Source: Solimicrobium sp. (GTDB lineage: Bacteria > Pseudomonadota > Gammaproteobacteria > Burkholderiales > Burkholderiaceae_D). From it: DNA of 46,461 nucleotides. Shown in pieces: positions 1-8,828 of the stretch (position 1 is its first letter; every line of letters starts with the position of its first letter). The translations under genes were made by a program, and so were the position numbers. The notes under the pieces were generated by a model, which saw only the letters and a program-made list of their open reading frames with translations, was not told the origin of the DNA and ran no database searches. The DNA lies in assembly GCA_021155915.1 (NCBI GenBank), contig JAJNBE010000025.1:1-46461 (forward strand), read 5' to 3'.

Positions 1-209
1 ACTGCATTAATTTCAACGCTACTTTCATCGTAGGCGGTGACGGTCTGATAGGATTGATTTTTGATATTTTGTAGCTTCATTTGATTTGAGCAAGGCGTCA
101 ATGTCACTGATGGAAATTTGGCATTGTAGCGTGTTTCTGGCGCAAAAGAGGACGCAGGATTACTGCCCGGCAGATAAGCAGCGAAAGCAGTGAAATTAGG
201 CGTATGTGT
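1..209 (-). pseudogene. Partial open frame running off the left edge, no start codon
   Basis: On the minus strand a frame stays open for 69 codons from position 209 to the window edge, with a protein-like composition (it begins THTPNFTAFAAYLPG). It is preceded directly by an in-frame stop (210-212) and has no ATG, GTG or TTG near its start. A neighbouring frame just upstream reads NLTFENNLNTYA and then stops, so one base change could join the two. I do not recognise the family. It may be the frameshifted 5' part of a gene lying left of the window, or chance. Confidence 0.3.
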
Positions 210-288
210 TCAAATTGTTTTCAAAAGTGAGGTTCAAGATTCCCTAATGTGCCTGAGGGTGAGATAATCACTACTTGATGTCACTACA

Positions 289-1197
289 TTGGACAGAATC
301 TTGATAGCTTTCTTAGACCCGTTTTTAAAACAAAGTCAAAAAAAATTGGTTCATCTAATTCTATCAATTTTAACCATCCCAACTTTGGCACAAGACATTA
401 AAACAAATCAGATTGTGCAGATGGAAGAACTGACTAGTACCGAAATGCGCGACCGACTGGTCAAGACGCCTGCAATGACAATCTTGATACCAATAGGGGG
501 CACTGAGCAGTCGGGTCCATACATTGTGTTAGGCAAGCATAATTCTCGCGCCCGGTATTTGGCAGAAAAAATAGCGCAACAATTAGGTAATGCGATGGTT
601 GCTCCGGTCGTCAGCTACGTCCCCGAAGGCTCAATTAGTCCGCCGACTGTCCACATGCGTTTTATGGGAACAATTTCTATTCCGCCTGCTGCGTTTAACA
701 GTATGTTAGAGGGCGCCGCGCGTAGTTTTAAGCAGCATGGTTTCCAAACAATAGTTTTTTTAGCTGATCATGGCGGTTACCTAAAAAATGTGGAAGCAGT
801 TGCAGAGAAGTTGAATTTGGAATGGCGTAAAGATCAGCGTACACAGGTTATAGCGTTAAGAGATTATTATCGGTTAAGCTCGGTAGGATTTGATTCTGCA
901 TTGAAAAAGCTTGGTTTTGAGAGTGCTGAAATAGGGCTACATGCCGGATTGGCAGACACGGCCTTGATGATGGCGGTGGACAAAAATGCGGTTAGATTCG
1001 ATGCCATGACACATAGCATCAAACCTACCATACATGATGGGGTAAATGGTGATCCCAAGCGCGCTACAGCTGAATTGGGTCAAATCGGTGTGAAGCTAAT
1101 TGTGGATGGTTCGGTTTCAGCAATTAGGGCCTTACAGTCGAATTATCAAAAAAATCGACGAGATTCTTATCTCAATATTTATACAAATACCAAATGA
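289..1197 (+). CDS. Creatininase-family protein, probably exported
   Basis: This is a member of the creatininase/MftE amidohydrolase fold, a family of metal-dependent C-N hydrolases. The core motif is visible as PIGGTEQSGP (residues about 68-77) followed by LGKHN (81-85), with ADHGG (159-163) and HAGLAD (218-223). In typical members these read EQHGPH and GTD, so several presumed metal ligands are changed (His to Ser75, His to Tyr78, Asp to His84). A hydrophobic stretch ending in TLAQ (residues 20-35) looks like a signal peptide. The open frame starts at a TTG (289); another TTG at 346 would begin just before the hydrophobic stretch, and no ATG precedes it, so the start is uncertain. The stop overlaps the next start as ATGA, implying translational coupling to the beta-propeller. 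Substrate unknown. Confidence 0.75.
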   Translation: MDRILIAFLDPFLKQSQKKLVHLILSILTIPTLAQDIKTNQIVQMEELTSTEMRDRLVKTPAMTILIPIGGTEQSGPYIVLGKHNSRARYLAEKIAQQLGNAMVAPVVSYVPEGSISPPTVHMRFMGTISIPPAAFNSMLEGAARSFKQHGFQTIVFLADHGGYLKNVEAVAEKLNLEWRKDQRTQVIALRDYYRLSSVGFDSALKKLGFESAEIGLHAGLADTALMMAVDKNAVRFDAMTHSIKPTIHDGVNGDPKRATAELGQIGVKLIVDGSVSAIRALQSNYQKNRRDSYLNIYTNTK

Positions 1198-2516
1198 AAA
1201 AATTATCCCTTATCGGACTGGCACTCTCAGCAGTATTAGCTGCCGTAGTTATTTTTGCTTGTTTTAAAATAAATTCTTCCAAGAACTTGTCAGCGGTTGC
1301 CCCTGAAGCCAAGGCAGAGGCCGTAATAGCTGCGGCAACTACTTTTGCAACCGCCATAGCACCTCAGCGCATTGCAACAATCGCTGGCATGCCTCCCGTT
1401 ATTGATTCTGAAAACTTGTATAGTGAAACAAGAGAGAGTGGATTGAGTTCGGTTGTAAAGAATGATTTGCTCCGGGTTTACGTCCCCAATCTTCGTTCCA
1501 ACAGCGTAACGGTTATTGACCCAGTTGCAATGAAGGTGGTGGATACCTTTAAAGTTGGCGTTGCTCCTCAACATGTGATTCCATCGTGGGATCTGCGCAC
1601 ATTATGGGTGGCCAATAATGCTGAGGGTACGGATAATGGGAGCCTTACACCGATTGATCCCCTTACTGCAAAGCCAGGTAAAGCGCTCCCGGTAGATGAT
1701 CCTTACAATATGTATTTTTCACCCGATGGAACTTCCGCAATTGTCGTAGCAGAAGCAAAACATCGTTTAGATTTTCGTGATCCCAAAACGATGAAATTGC
1801 AGTATTCCATTGATGTGCCAAAATGCAAGGGAATCAATCATGCTGATTTTTCAATCGATGGAAAATACGCGTTGTTTACCTGCGAATTTGCCGGGAGTAT
1901 CGCCAAGCTCGATCTAGTTAACCGTAAAGTTTCCGGCTATCTGACACTAACTATGCCAACTACACGTTTTAGGTCGGTGCCAACCACATCCGGCACATTG
2001 GCCGATACGGAAATCTGTAGCTCTAAACAAGGTATGCCTCAAGACGTTCGTAGCTCTCCAGACGGCAAGCGTTTTTATGTGGCAGATATGGAGGCCGACG
2101 GTGTCCATATTATTGATGGCGATAATCTTATTAAAATTGGATTTATAGCGACAGGTGTTGCAGCACATGGGGTTTATCCGAGCCGAGATGGAAAACATTT
2201 TTATGTTTCCAACCGCGGTTCGCATCAAATTCATGGCGGTAAAAAAGGTAAAGGTAGTATTACCGTGATTGATTTTGCCAGTGAAAAAATAATCGCTCAA
2301 TGGCCTATTCCTGGCGGCGGTAGCCCTGATATGGGGAATGTCAGTGCGGATGGGAAAGAATTATGGCTTTCTGGTCGTTTTGATGATGAAGTGTATCGGA
2401 TTGATACGCGCAATGGAAAAGTGACCAAAATTGCAGTTGGTCAAGAACCGCACGGGTTAACCCTCTGGCCGCAGCCAGGTCGTTATTCGTTAGGACATAC
2501 TGGTAATTTACGTTGA
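1194..2516 (+). CDS. YVTN-type beta-propeller protein, membrane-anchored or periplasmic
   Basis: The 440-residue protein starts with a Lys-Lys then hydrophobic segment (residues 4-25), a signal peptide or anchor. The rest is a series of YVTN/YncE-like beta-propeller blades. Examples are RVYVPN..NSVTVID near residue 85, LWVANN, KRFYVAD..GVHIID, HFYVSNRG and ELWLSGRFDDEVYRID. Such propellers act extracytoplasmically as binding scaffolds or, in cytochrome-d1-like relatives, in electron transfer; no haem motif is visible here. The ATG lies inside the stop region of the creatininase gene (4-base overlap), so the two probably act together in the cell envelope. Only 18 bases separate its stop from nadA. 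Specific function unknown. Confidence 0.8.
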   Translation: MKKLSLIGLALSAVLAAVVIFACFKINSSKNLSAVAPEAKAEAVIAAATTFATAIAPQRIATIAGMPPVIDSENLYSETRESGLSSVVKNDLLRVYVPNLRSNSVTVIDPVAMKVVDTFKVGVAPQHVIPSWDLRTLWVANNAEGTDNGSLTPIDPLTAKPGKALPVDDPYNMYFSPDGTSAIVVAEAKHRLDFRDPKTMKLQYSIDVPKCKGINHADFSIDGKYALFTCEFAGSIAKLDLVNRKVSGYLTLTMPTTRFRSVPTTSGTLADTEICSSKQGMPQDVRSSPDGKRFYVADMEADGVHIIDGDNLIKIGFIATGVAAHGVYPSRDGKHFYVSNRGSHQIHGGKKGKGSITVIDFASEKIIAQWPIPGGGSPDMGNVSADGKELWLSGRFDDEVYRIDTRNGKVTKIAVGQEPHGLTLWPQPGRYSLGHTGNLR

Positions 2517-2534
2517 TATTAATGAGCATTAGCT

Positions 2535-3683
2535 ATGGAAGTTATTACTAAAGTTATTGAATTTGAGCGTCCTCAAATGGAAAAAGAGCCAAGCTCTGTT
2601 GGTAGCAGTGTTGGACAAGCTTGGGCGCGCGTGCCAGATGCACCAGCGAGTGCAGAAAAAATTATTTTGAAAGACAAAATTCGCCGGTTACTAAAGGAAA
2701 AGCAGGCGGTGTTGGTCGCACATTATTATGTGGACGCCGATATCCAAGAGTTAGCTGATGAAACCGGTGGCTGTGTGTCAGACTCATTAGAAATGGCGCG
2801 CTTTGGACGCGATCACGGAGCAACTACACTGGTGGTAGCCGGTGTGCGTTTTATGGGCGAGACGGCTAAAATTTTAAGCCCCCACAAGCATATTTTGATG
2901 CCTGATTTAGCAGCAACCTGCTCGTTGGATTTGGGTTGCCCCGCGGATGAATTTTCCGCTTTCTGTGATCTGCATCCTGACCGTACAGTTGTAGTGTATG
3001 CCAACACTAGTGCGGCAGTGAAAGCGCGGGCAGACTGGATGGTTACTTCTTCTATCGCTTTGGATATTGTGGCTTATTTGCACTCACAAGGAAAAAAAAT
3101 CTTGTGGGCCCCGGATAAGCATTTGGGTGCTTATATTCAACAGCAGACGGGCGCCGATATGCTTCTGTGGCAAGGTTCTTGCCTAGTACATGACGAGTTT
3201 AAAGGTATTGAGTTGGGGCTGTTACGTTCCGAATATCCCGAAGCGAAAATTTTGGTGCATCCCGAATCACCCCGCGATGTGATTGCTTTAGCGGATGTAG
3301 TTGGATCGACATCTCAACTCATCAACGCCGTAAAAACGTTACCTGCTTCGACCTTTATTGTGGCTACCGACAAAGGTATTTTTCACAAAATGCAGCAAGT
3401 CGCTCCCCATAAAATACTCATTGTCGCGCCAACCGGTGGAAACAGCGCAACCTGCAAGAGTTGCGCCCACTGTCCGTGGATGGCGATGAATGGTTTGCGA
3501 AATTTGGCAGAAACATTAGAGAATGGAACTGATGAAGTTCAGGTAAATGAGGCTGTCGGATTTGCTGCAAAGCGTTGTATTGACCGTATGTTAGGGTTTG
3601 CGGCGGCTAGAAAGATGAATGTGCGCCCCGGTAGTGATCTGGCAACTGAACAAAAATTATTTCAAGGAATTGGCCCTGCATGA
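2535..3683 (+). CDS. nadA: Quinolinate synthase NadA
   Basis: NadA condenses iminoaspartate with dihydroxyacetone phosphate to quinolinate, the second step of de novo NAD synthesis, using an oxygen-sensitive [4Fe-4S] cluster. The likely cluster cysteines are C129 (ATCS), C216 (GSCLVHDEF) and C313 (in CKSCAHCP). Their spacings of 87 and 97 residues equal those of C113, C200 and C297 in E. coli NadA. The motifs [14 protein letters not shown] and MWQGSC-like LWQGSC support the call. The roughly 45-residue N-terminal extension containing [12 protein letters not shown] is typical of betaproteobacterial NadA. The 3' end overlaps nadC as ATGA. No nadB (aspartate oxidase) lies nearby, although it is often clustered with these genes. 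Confidence 0.97.
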   Translation: MEVITKVIEFERPQMEKEPSSVGSSVGQAWARVPDAPASAEKIILKDKIRRLLKEKQAVLVAHYYVDADIQELADETGGCVSDSLEMARFGRDHGATTLVVAGVRFMGETAKILSPHKHILMPDLAATCSLDLGCPADEFSAFCDLHPDRTVVVYANTSAAVKARADWMVTSSIALDIVAYLHSQGKKILWAPDKHLGAYIQQQTGADMLLWQGSCLVHDEFKGIELGLLRSEYPEAKILVHPESPRDVIALADVVGSTSQLINAVKTLPASTFIVATDKGIFHKMQQVAPHKILIVAPTGGNSATCKSCAHCPWMAMNGLRNLAETLENGTDEVQVNEAVGFAAKRCIDRMLGFAAARKMNVRPGSDLATEQKLFQGIGPA

Positions 3684-4612
3684 ACTCATCCGACCGCTCA
3701 GCTAATTACTCGGCTAATTGCACAACAAGCTACTTAGCTAATCAGTTAGTAAATTCCCACGCACCATTCGATACCGCGTTGGCCACAGCACTTCATGATA
3801 ATGTACAAGCTGCTATTAAGGAGGATGTGGGTGGCGCTGATGTGACGGGATTACTTATTTCTGATGTATCGCGGTTAAAAGCGCGGGTGATTGTGCGTGA
3901 AACGGAATATAGAAGCATGGTGTTATGTGGAGCTCCCTGGTTCGAAGCGGTAATGTTTCATTGCCATCCGGAAATAAAGATTCAATGGCACTATGCGGAA
4001 GGTGACGTCATGGAAGCGAATAGTAGGGTGTGTGACATCGAGGGTCCGGCACGTGCCTTACTAACAGCGGAACGTAGTGCGCTTAATTTCTTACAATTGC
4101 TTTCAGGCGTGGCCAGCAAAACCCGCCACTATGTTGATTTAGTTGCTGGATGCAAAGCCGCGATTCTCGACACCCGTAAAACGGTTCCAGGATTGCGCTT
4201 GGCACAAAAATATGCGGTGCGAGTTGGTGGCGGGCAAAATCAGCGCCTAGCACTTTATGACGGTATTTTGATTAAAGAAAACCATATTGCTGCTGCGGGA
4301 GGTATTGGGGCTGCTCTGAAGGCTGCTGTTGCCCTAAATTCTGGCGTCACCGTGCAGATTGAAGTTGAGAGTATTCTGGAATTAAAAGAAGCCTTAATAG
4401 CCGACGCAAAATCAATTTTGCTGGATAATTTTGATTTAGTTACGATGCGCGAAGCTGTAAATCTGTCAAATGGTCAGGCGATTTTGGAAGCATCGGGCGG
4501 AATTAATGATAGTAGCGTTCGAGCCATTGCTGAGACGGGGGTGGATCGTATTTCTATTGGTAGTTTGACTAAAGATATTCAGGCAATAGATTATTCAATG
4601 CGTGTGTTATAA
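3680..4612 (+). CDS. nadC: Nicotinate-nucleotide pyrophosphorylase (quinolinate phosphoribosyltransferase)
   Basis: NadC converts quinolinate and PRPP to nicotinate mononucleotide, the step after NadA. Diagnostic motifs are [13 protein letters not shown] (131-143), [12 protein letters not shown] (162-173), [10 protein letters not shown] (176-185) and the Lys-Glu-Asn-His block GILIKENHI (195-203), which together form the substrate site. The C-terminal EASGGIN and ISIGSLT phosphate-binding loops are also present. At 310 residues it is slightly longer than usual because of a Ser/Asn-rich N-terminal tail of about 30 residues; the ATGA overlap with nadA fixes this start. It is the last gene of the run beginning with the creatininase gene, followed by 600 bases without a gene. 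Confidence 0.96.
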   Translation: MNSSDRSANYSANCTTSYLANQLVNSHAPFDTALATALHDNVQAAIKEDVGGADVTGLLISDVSRLKARVIVRETEYRSMVLCGAPWFEAVMFHCHPEIKIQWHYAEGDVMEANSRVCDIEGPARALLTAERSALNFLQLLSGVASKTRHYVDLVAGCKAAILDTRKTVPGLRLAQKYAVRVGGGQNQRLALYDGILIKENHIAAAGGIGAALKAAVALNSGVTVQIEVESILELKEALIADAKSILLDNFDLVTMREAVNLSNGQAILEASGGINDSSVRAIAETGVDRISIGSLTKDIQAIDYSMRVL

Positions 4613-4890
4613 AAAATTTAAGTATTCAAATTCACCTATGAGCTTGTCCATCCCTTAGAAAAGAAATTACTGTTAGGCGCTATTTCTTAAAGTCTCTGCA
4701 TATATTGAGTTGAGTTAAACTTTATTACGAATAGAGCACTGATATTACGATAAACAAGACCCTGGTTCCAGCTTTTCCCCTTTCGGAACTGAGACTTCAT
4801 CTCTCCTCATTTTATAGTTCGTGTATTTTCTGAGTTTCCGCTAAGTACCACCTTGAATGCCCGGCTGGATAAAAGATAAAAATAATAAAA

Positions 4891-5041
4891 GAGACCTTTG
4901 CACAGCCGTGGCGAACGATCCAAAGACGAGGCGCACGGAGCGCAGAAACTAAAATGTACTTAAGTACATGAGGATTGCGAGCACCAGTGTGTAACCCTGA
5001 ACGCCGTATATGGTGAGCGCAGTAGGAGGTGCAGAGGTCTC
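4891..5041. mobile_element. MITE family A, copy 1 (151 bp, 5-bp TSD)
   Basis: The element begins GAGACCTTTGCAC and ends with the near inverse GTGCAGAGGTCTC. It is flanked by the 5-bp direct repeat TAAAA at 4886-4890 and 5042-5046, a target-site duplication. Its centre carries the perfect palindrome ATGTACTTAAGTACAT (4954-4969). The whole element is quasi-palindromic and matches the reverse complement of the copy at 21105-21246 over most of its length. There is no coding capacity, so it would need a transposase supplied in trans. Confidence 0.85.
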
Positions 5042-5110
5042 TAAAATCCCATTTTGAGAGTACGCTTCATACGTAGGGGATATCCACAATATATTCCCGT
5101 TCCCATGTGA

Positions 5111-5129
5111 CCGATAATAGTGTTATCGG
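5111..5129. repeat. Short perfect hairpin upstream of the pentapeptide gene
   Basis: CCGATAA and TTATCGG flank a 5-base loop, about 85 bases before the ATG of the pentapeptide gene. There is no following T-run, so it is not a terminator; it could be an operator or mRNA leader hairpin. Confidence 0.4.
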
Positions 5130-5214
5130 ATTGCTGCGATATATCCTACTTCTCGGCAGTTAGGATTGTGTTGGATCCATTTGACTCTCCATCTCCCAGT
5201 CTATAAGAGGTTAT

Positions 5215-6108
5215 ATGTTACCAATTTCGCCATTTAGGAACAGTGCTAAATTACTTTCAGCTATATCTACCTCGCACACCGACATGTTACGGCAGATGTC
5301 ATTAGGGCTTCGGAGACATGAACTAACACAGGATGAGATTTCAGATCCAAACTTGGATAACTTAATCGACAGAATAGCCAGAAATCGCTCATTGTTGGAT
5401 GATTTACTACTTAACGATCGATTTCAAAATATTTTTATTCTTATGCGTCAAGAGAGTGTACCGGACGAACTACTTTTAGAATTTTTTACTGGAAAGGTTA
5501 GTCTGGAAGAATGTTTAGGCGAGGGTACTTGGAGAGTGAATTTTTTAGTTAGAAGTTATGGTGAGTTTGAGGCCGGTTATTTTGATAACTCACATTTTTT
5601 AAAAAGATCGTTAGCGAGTTTATTATCTTCCATTTTTAGTAGCGGTGTTTTTGAACCGAGAGCGAAGACCAGTTCCAAGATGATTACTATGATCAGAGCA
5701 ATTGAGGCACATAGCAGTTCAAAAAATCTTCATTTGGAGGATGCTGATTTTTGCAATACCAACTTGTCAGGAGCTAACTTTAAGAGTGCATTTTTCGTTA
5801 ATGTTGGCTTCACGGGAGCTAACTAAATCAAGGCTGACTTTCAAGGGTCTCATTTGCGTGAGGTTAGCTTTGTAAGGGCTAACTTATTTGAGGCTAATTT
5901 CTTGGGAGCTAATACCGATGGCGCTGACTTCCATGAAGCTAATGTGACGGGGACTAAATCGATCGACCCTACTATCTTGGCCATGGCAAAAGTGCAAGCA
6001 CTCGAAAAATACAAGTTGTTACCGCACGTCATTGGCCCACATATTTTTCAGGGAAATAGTTTTCCTTCAGACCTTATCAATAAAATAGGGAGCGACTTAG
6101 TTTGGTAA
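5215..6108 (+). pseudogene. Pentapeptide-repeat protein interrupted by one in-frame TAA
   Basis: Two open frames (5215-5826 and the stretch to 6108) are in the same reading frame and separated only by TAA at 5824-5826. The pentapeptide register A(D/N)LxxA(N)F runs from about residue 176 (LEDADFCNTNLSGANF) through the stop and continues afterwards as ADFQG, ANLFE, ANFLG, ADFHE. The stop occupies the central Leu/Phe position of a pentapeptide, so a single TTA-to-TAA change would explain it. Residues 1-170 are a mostly helical, Leu-rich region I do not recognise. The ATG at 5215 has a good AAGAGG ribosome site. After the repeats comes a short charged tail ending GSDLVW. The restored product would be 297 aa. 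This is probably a recent pseudogene; a truncated 203-aa product or readthrough is possible. Confidence 0.7.
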
Positions 6109-6265
6109 CTTATAAGTCTACCGGTTTTACTACCTAGCCAAACTCTTCCGTAATGGCTGCTAATGAGCGCGATTCAAACGGATACAGTTGGTTGTGCCCA
6201 ACCTTGCCTATAAGCCTTTGAATAATTCAAAAAATTCGAAATGTCTGGTTTTTGAATGTAAACGA

Positions 6266-6307
6266 CTAATGAAAAAAGCCGACTTGTAAGTCGGCTTTTT
6301 TCATTAG
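6266..6307. terminator. 42-bp perfect palindrome, bidirectional terminator
   Basis: Two perfect 20-bp arms with a 2-base centre form a GC core (GCCGACTT/AAGTCGGC) flanked by A6 and T6 runs. It therefore works as an intrinsic terminator on both strands. It lies between the convergent pentapeptide gene and the lipoprotein gene. Confidence 0.9.
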
Positions 6308-6330
6308 CGGATAATTATCCGCTATTTTTG
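6306..6330 (+). terminator. Second tandem hairpin terminator
   Basis: The perfect 18-bp palindrome AGCGGATAATTATCCGCT (6306-6323) is followed on the plus strand by ATTTTTGTT. It abuts the preceding palindrome and lies just before the 3' end of the lipoprotein gene. Confidence 0.6.
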
Positions 6331-6333
6331 TTA

Positions 6334-6576
6334 TTACTTAGTTGCAGCAGGAGCCGCAGGAGTAACAGGGGCAGCAGGATCAGCAGCAGGTGTAGCAGGA
6401 GTCTCAGCTGGAGCTGAAGATGTAGCATCTGTTGTCACTGTTACTGCAGGAGCTGCAGCTGGTGTCGGCGCTTCTACCTTAACTTCAACAGCTGGTGCTG
6501 GTGTTGTTTCCTCTTTTTTGCTGCATGCAACTAAAGCGATTGCTAACAGAGAAACTAATAAAAGTGATTTTTTCAT
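6334..6576 (-). CDS. Small Ala/Pro-rich lipoprotein
   Basis: The protein starts MKKSLLLVSLLAIALVAC, a classical type II signal peptide with lipobox LVAC; the Cys at residue 18 would be lipidated. The mature part (about 60 residues) is low complexity: Ser-Lys-Lys-Glu-Glu, then repeated Ala, Pro, Thr and Val, ending PAAPAATK. An upstream in-frame ATG (6603) would add nine residues, but the signal peptide argues for 6576. Such tails are flexible periplasmic spacers. No functional domain is visible. It is a single gene, convergent with the pentapeptide gene and separated from it by the palindromic terminators. Confidence 0.75.
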   Translation of the reverse strand: MKKSLLLVSLLAIALVACSKKEETTPAPAVEVKVEAPTPAAAPAVTVTTDATSSAPAETPATPAADPAAPVTPAAPAATK

Positions 6577-6936
6577 TTTCGGACTTTCTGTATAAAGGAT
6601 CAAATTGGAGATTAAAACAAAGGGCAGATCGAAATTTGCGATGAATAATTACCGGTAATTATCGCTCAATAGGTTTTTTCTCTAATTTCACTTATCGTAA
6701 TAGCGAATTATTGAAACTTTCCTAGCCCGGTATTATAACGATTTTTTTGTATGCAATAGTATTTTGTGTTGTTTTTGCGTATTCTGATGAAAGACACCAG
6801 CAAGAACTTGCCTTTTACAATCTGGTAAACATAATTCTCAGTCTGTAGGTTTGGAGCAATGCGACACGGTTATCTACGTTTACACACGTTTTTTTGTTTG
6901 GACCTTTCGCTTCGTATTCAATTAAGGAAAAAGCGG
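6577..6936. other. Intergenic region upstream of the lipoprotein gene
   Basis: This 360-base, AT-rich interval holds no ORF of note. It carries the perfect 18-bp palindrome ATAATTACCGGTAATTAT at 6645-6662, a possible operator for the lipoprotein gene. The region must also contain the roxA 3' end signals, but I see no clear terminator. Confidence 0.5.
6645..6662. promoter_or_regulatory. 18-bp perfect palindrome, possible operator
   Basis: ATAATTACC and GGTAATTAT form a gapless palindrome about 70 bases upstream of the lipoprotein start. The binding protein is unknown. Confidence 0.35.
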
Positions 6937-8082
6937 CTAACTGCTGTGGTTATCAGATAAATGGATCCACCCGTCTTCATACCAAAGGCATAAAGTTTCT
7001 TGCATATCCATTGACGCAAGAGCTAGAGAGTCTCCCTTTAGTGCCCGGGTATTAGCAAATTGAACAAGCAATTTACTGTCAACGCCGTCGACCTCAAATG
7101 ATTCACCATTCATAAAGATAGTTTTTGAGCAATAAAGCATTCGAGATTTTAATGCCAAGTGGATCCCATGTTTTTTAGCTGCCAGTAAAAATTTGGCGGG
7201 GCTGAGAGGCTTTTTAGGAAGGTCAAAAAAGACCGAGTGTTTAGGCGTTGAGAGATATTCACCTGAGAAAACAGTAATATCTTCTTTGGTAAATTCTACC
7301 TTTTTCAGTTCTTTAGCGATTTTTTCAAGCATTGCTTTGCTCAGTTCTGCAGGGTGCTTGGTCATTTTCAGGTCGGCATCTGCATAGCGTCCGGGTAAGT
7401 CAATGGTGTCCGACATGAATTGTAAAAAAGCTTCACCCAACTCTTGGAATGTGGGAGCACGAAATCCGATTGAATAGGTCATGCATTCATCGAGCGCCAT
7501 TCCATCGTGTGCATACTGAGGCGGTAAATACAACATATCTCCGGGTTCTAAAATAAATTCTTGTTCGGATCGAAAATTGCGCAGAATTTTAAGCGGTAGG
7601 CCGTCAAGCAAACTTAAGTCTTGTTGGGCGCTGATTTGCCAACGGCGTCTTCCTTGTGCTTGTAATAAAAAAACATCGTACGAATCAAAGTGCGGTCCAA
7701 CACCGCCTCCTTGACTTGCATAGCTAATCATCAAATCATCTAAGCGTGCTTCTGGCAAAAAATTGAACTGCCGTAGCAATGCATCGGCTTCCTGATGATG
7801 TAAGTTGACTCCCTGAACCAACAAAGTCCACTCTTTTTTGCTGGTAGCAGGTAAAGGATGAGTTTGGTTAAATGGGCCATTTTGTAGGTACCACTTTTTA
7901 TTGAAATGAGTAACTAGACGTGATTCGACTTCATCTCGCTCAGCTAAACAAAACAGTTCTGCCTGATTAAGCGGTGCCTTAAAGTGAGGTATTGCCTGAC
8001 GTATTAATAACGGTTTTTTATGCCAATAATTACGTAAGAATTCGGTGGGTGTGATGTTTCCAAGTAAAGTAAGTTTTTTCAT
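6937..8082 (-). CDS. roxA: RoxA/YcfD-like ribosomal protein uL16 arginine hydroxylase
   Basis: This is a JmjC/cupin-fold Fe(II)- and 2-oxoglutarate-dependent oxygenase; the E. coli relative YcfD hydroxylates an arginine of ribosomal protein L16. The Fe-binding triad appears as H131-x-D133 in GPHFDSYDVFLLQ and a distal H192 in YLPPQYAHDGMAL. The N-terminal FLRNYWHKKPLLIRQA is the usual family opening. At 381 residues it matches the family length, including the C-terminal dimerisation and winged-helix-like part. The ATG at 8082 has no clear Shine-Dalgarno. It is divergent from the slyD-like gene across a 190-base promoter region. Confidence 0.92.
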   Translation of the reverse strand: MKKLTLLGNITPTEFLRNYWHKKPLLIRQAIPHFKAPLNQAELFCLAERDEVESRLVTHFNKKWYLQNGPFNQTHPLPATSKKEWTLLVQGVNLHHQEADALLRQFNFLPEARLDDLMISYASQGGGVGPHFDSYDVFLLQAQGRRRWQISAQQDLSLLDGLPLKILRNFRSEQEFILEPGDMLYLPPQYAHDGMALDECMTYSIGFRAPTFQELGEAFLQFMSDTIDLPGRYADADLKMTKHPAELSKAMLEKIAKELKKVEFTKEDITVFSGEYLSTPKHSVFFDLPKKPLSPAKFLLAAKKHGIHLALKSRMLYCSKTIFMNGESFEVDGVDSKLLVQFANTRALKGDSLALASMDMQETLCLWYEDGWIHLSDNHSS

Positions 8083-8091
8083 GGGAGTATG

Positions 8092-8118
8092 TTGTCCTAG
8101 TCAGCCAGCTAGTATAAT
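8092..8118 (+). promoter_or_regulatory. Candidate sigma-70 promoter for the slyD-like gene
   Basis: A perfect TATAAT (8113-8118) is preceded by TTGTCC (8092-8097) with a short 15-bp spacer, in the divergent region between roxA and the slyD-like gene. It would leave a leader of about 150 bases. The assignment rests on sequence match alone. Confidence 0.3.
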
Positions 8119-8275
8119 CCCTAGAGCCACTGAAACTTAGATCGGCGAATATAAAAACACCTGAACGTACGTTATTTTAATCGTCGTTTTAGTTAATATC
8201 TCGATATTTGCACTGGAGACCTGAAACATTTATCGTCGTTCACCTGTTTTTTGCTATTAATTGAAAGGATGCCTT

Positions 8276-8812
8276 ATGAAAATCGCCAAAAATACTGTAG
8301 TGACTGTTAAATACAAACTCTCTGATGCACAAGGAAATGTGATTGAAGAGGGTGTTGAACCCATGGTCTACCTGCATGGAGGTTATGAAAATACATTGCC
8401 TAAAATTGAGGAAGCGCTTAACGCGCAGGAAGTTGGCTATACCACGGAAATTTATTTAGAACCCGAAGATGCCTTTGGCGAGTATGACGCCGACTTAGTT
8501 AAGGTCGAGCCTCGCGACCGTTTGCCGAGTCCAATAGAGGTGGGTATGCAGTTCGAGGGAATTCCGGATAGTGAGGAAGACTTTGATGACGAATTGATTT
8601 TTACAGTAACCGAAATTGCCGATGATAAGGTCGTTCTGGATGCGAATCATCCATTAGCTGGAATCGCATTGCGTTTCAGTTTACAGGTAATTGAGGTCCG
8701 CGCTGCTTCTCCCGACGAGATAAAACATGAGCATGTTCACGATAGCAATGGTTTTCATGAAGATGATGATGATGGTAATCCAGATGAATATCGAACCCAT
8801 TTAATTCATTAA
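8276..8812 (+). CDS. slyD: SlyD-like FKBP-type peptidyl-prolyl isomerase
   Basis: SlyD-type enzymes catalyse proline isomerisation and act as chaperones. The FKBP core is visible as VTVKYKLSDAQGNVIEEG, then YLHGGYENTLPKIEEAL, followed by the inserted chaperone flap (PEDAFGEYDADLVKVEPRD) and the closing VVLDANHPLAGIALRFSLQV. The C-terminus is rich in His, Asp and Glu, though shorter than the metal-binding tail of E. coli SlyD. The ATG at 8276 is preferred over a TTG at 8261, because AAAGGA lies at good distance and MKIAKNTVV is the usual opening. The gene ends in an intrinsic terminator. Confidence 0.93.
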   Translation: MKIAKNTVVTVKYKLSDAQGNVIEEGVEPMVYLHGGYENTLPKIEEALNAQEVGYTTEIYLEPEDAFGEYDADLVKVEPRDRLPSPIEVGMQFEGIPDSEEDFDDELIFTVTEIADDKVVLDANHPLAGIALRFSLQVIEVRAASPDEIKHEHVHDSNGFHEDDDDGNPDEYRTHLIH

Positions 8813-8828
8813 GTTCAATCCCACACCT

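Larger units (their letters stand above)
4613..5214. other. Gene-free interval with a MITE and a small hairpin
   Basis: This 602-base stretch between nadC and the pentapeptide gene holds no convincing gene. It contains the family A MITE (4891-5041) and, nearer the next gene, a 7-bp inverted repeat with a 5-base loop. The remainder is AT-rich with no recognised motif. Confidence 0.7.

Noticed and set aside
4613..5214. CRISPR array, considered because of the repeated hairpin-like sequence
   Set aside because: The repeat occurs once here and is a transposon-like element with duplicated target, not a regular repeat-spacer series.
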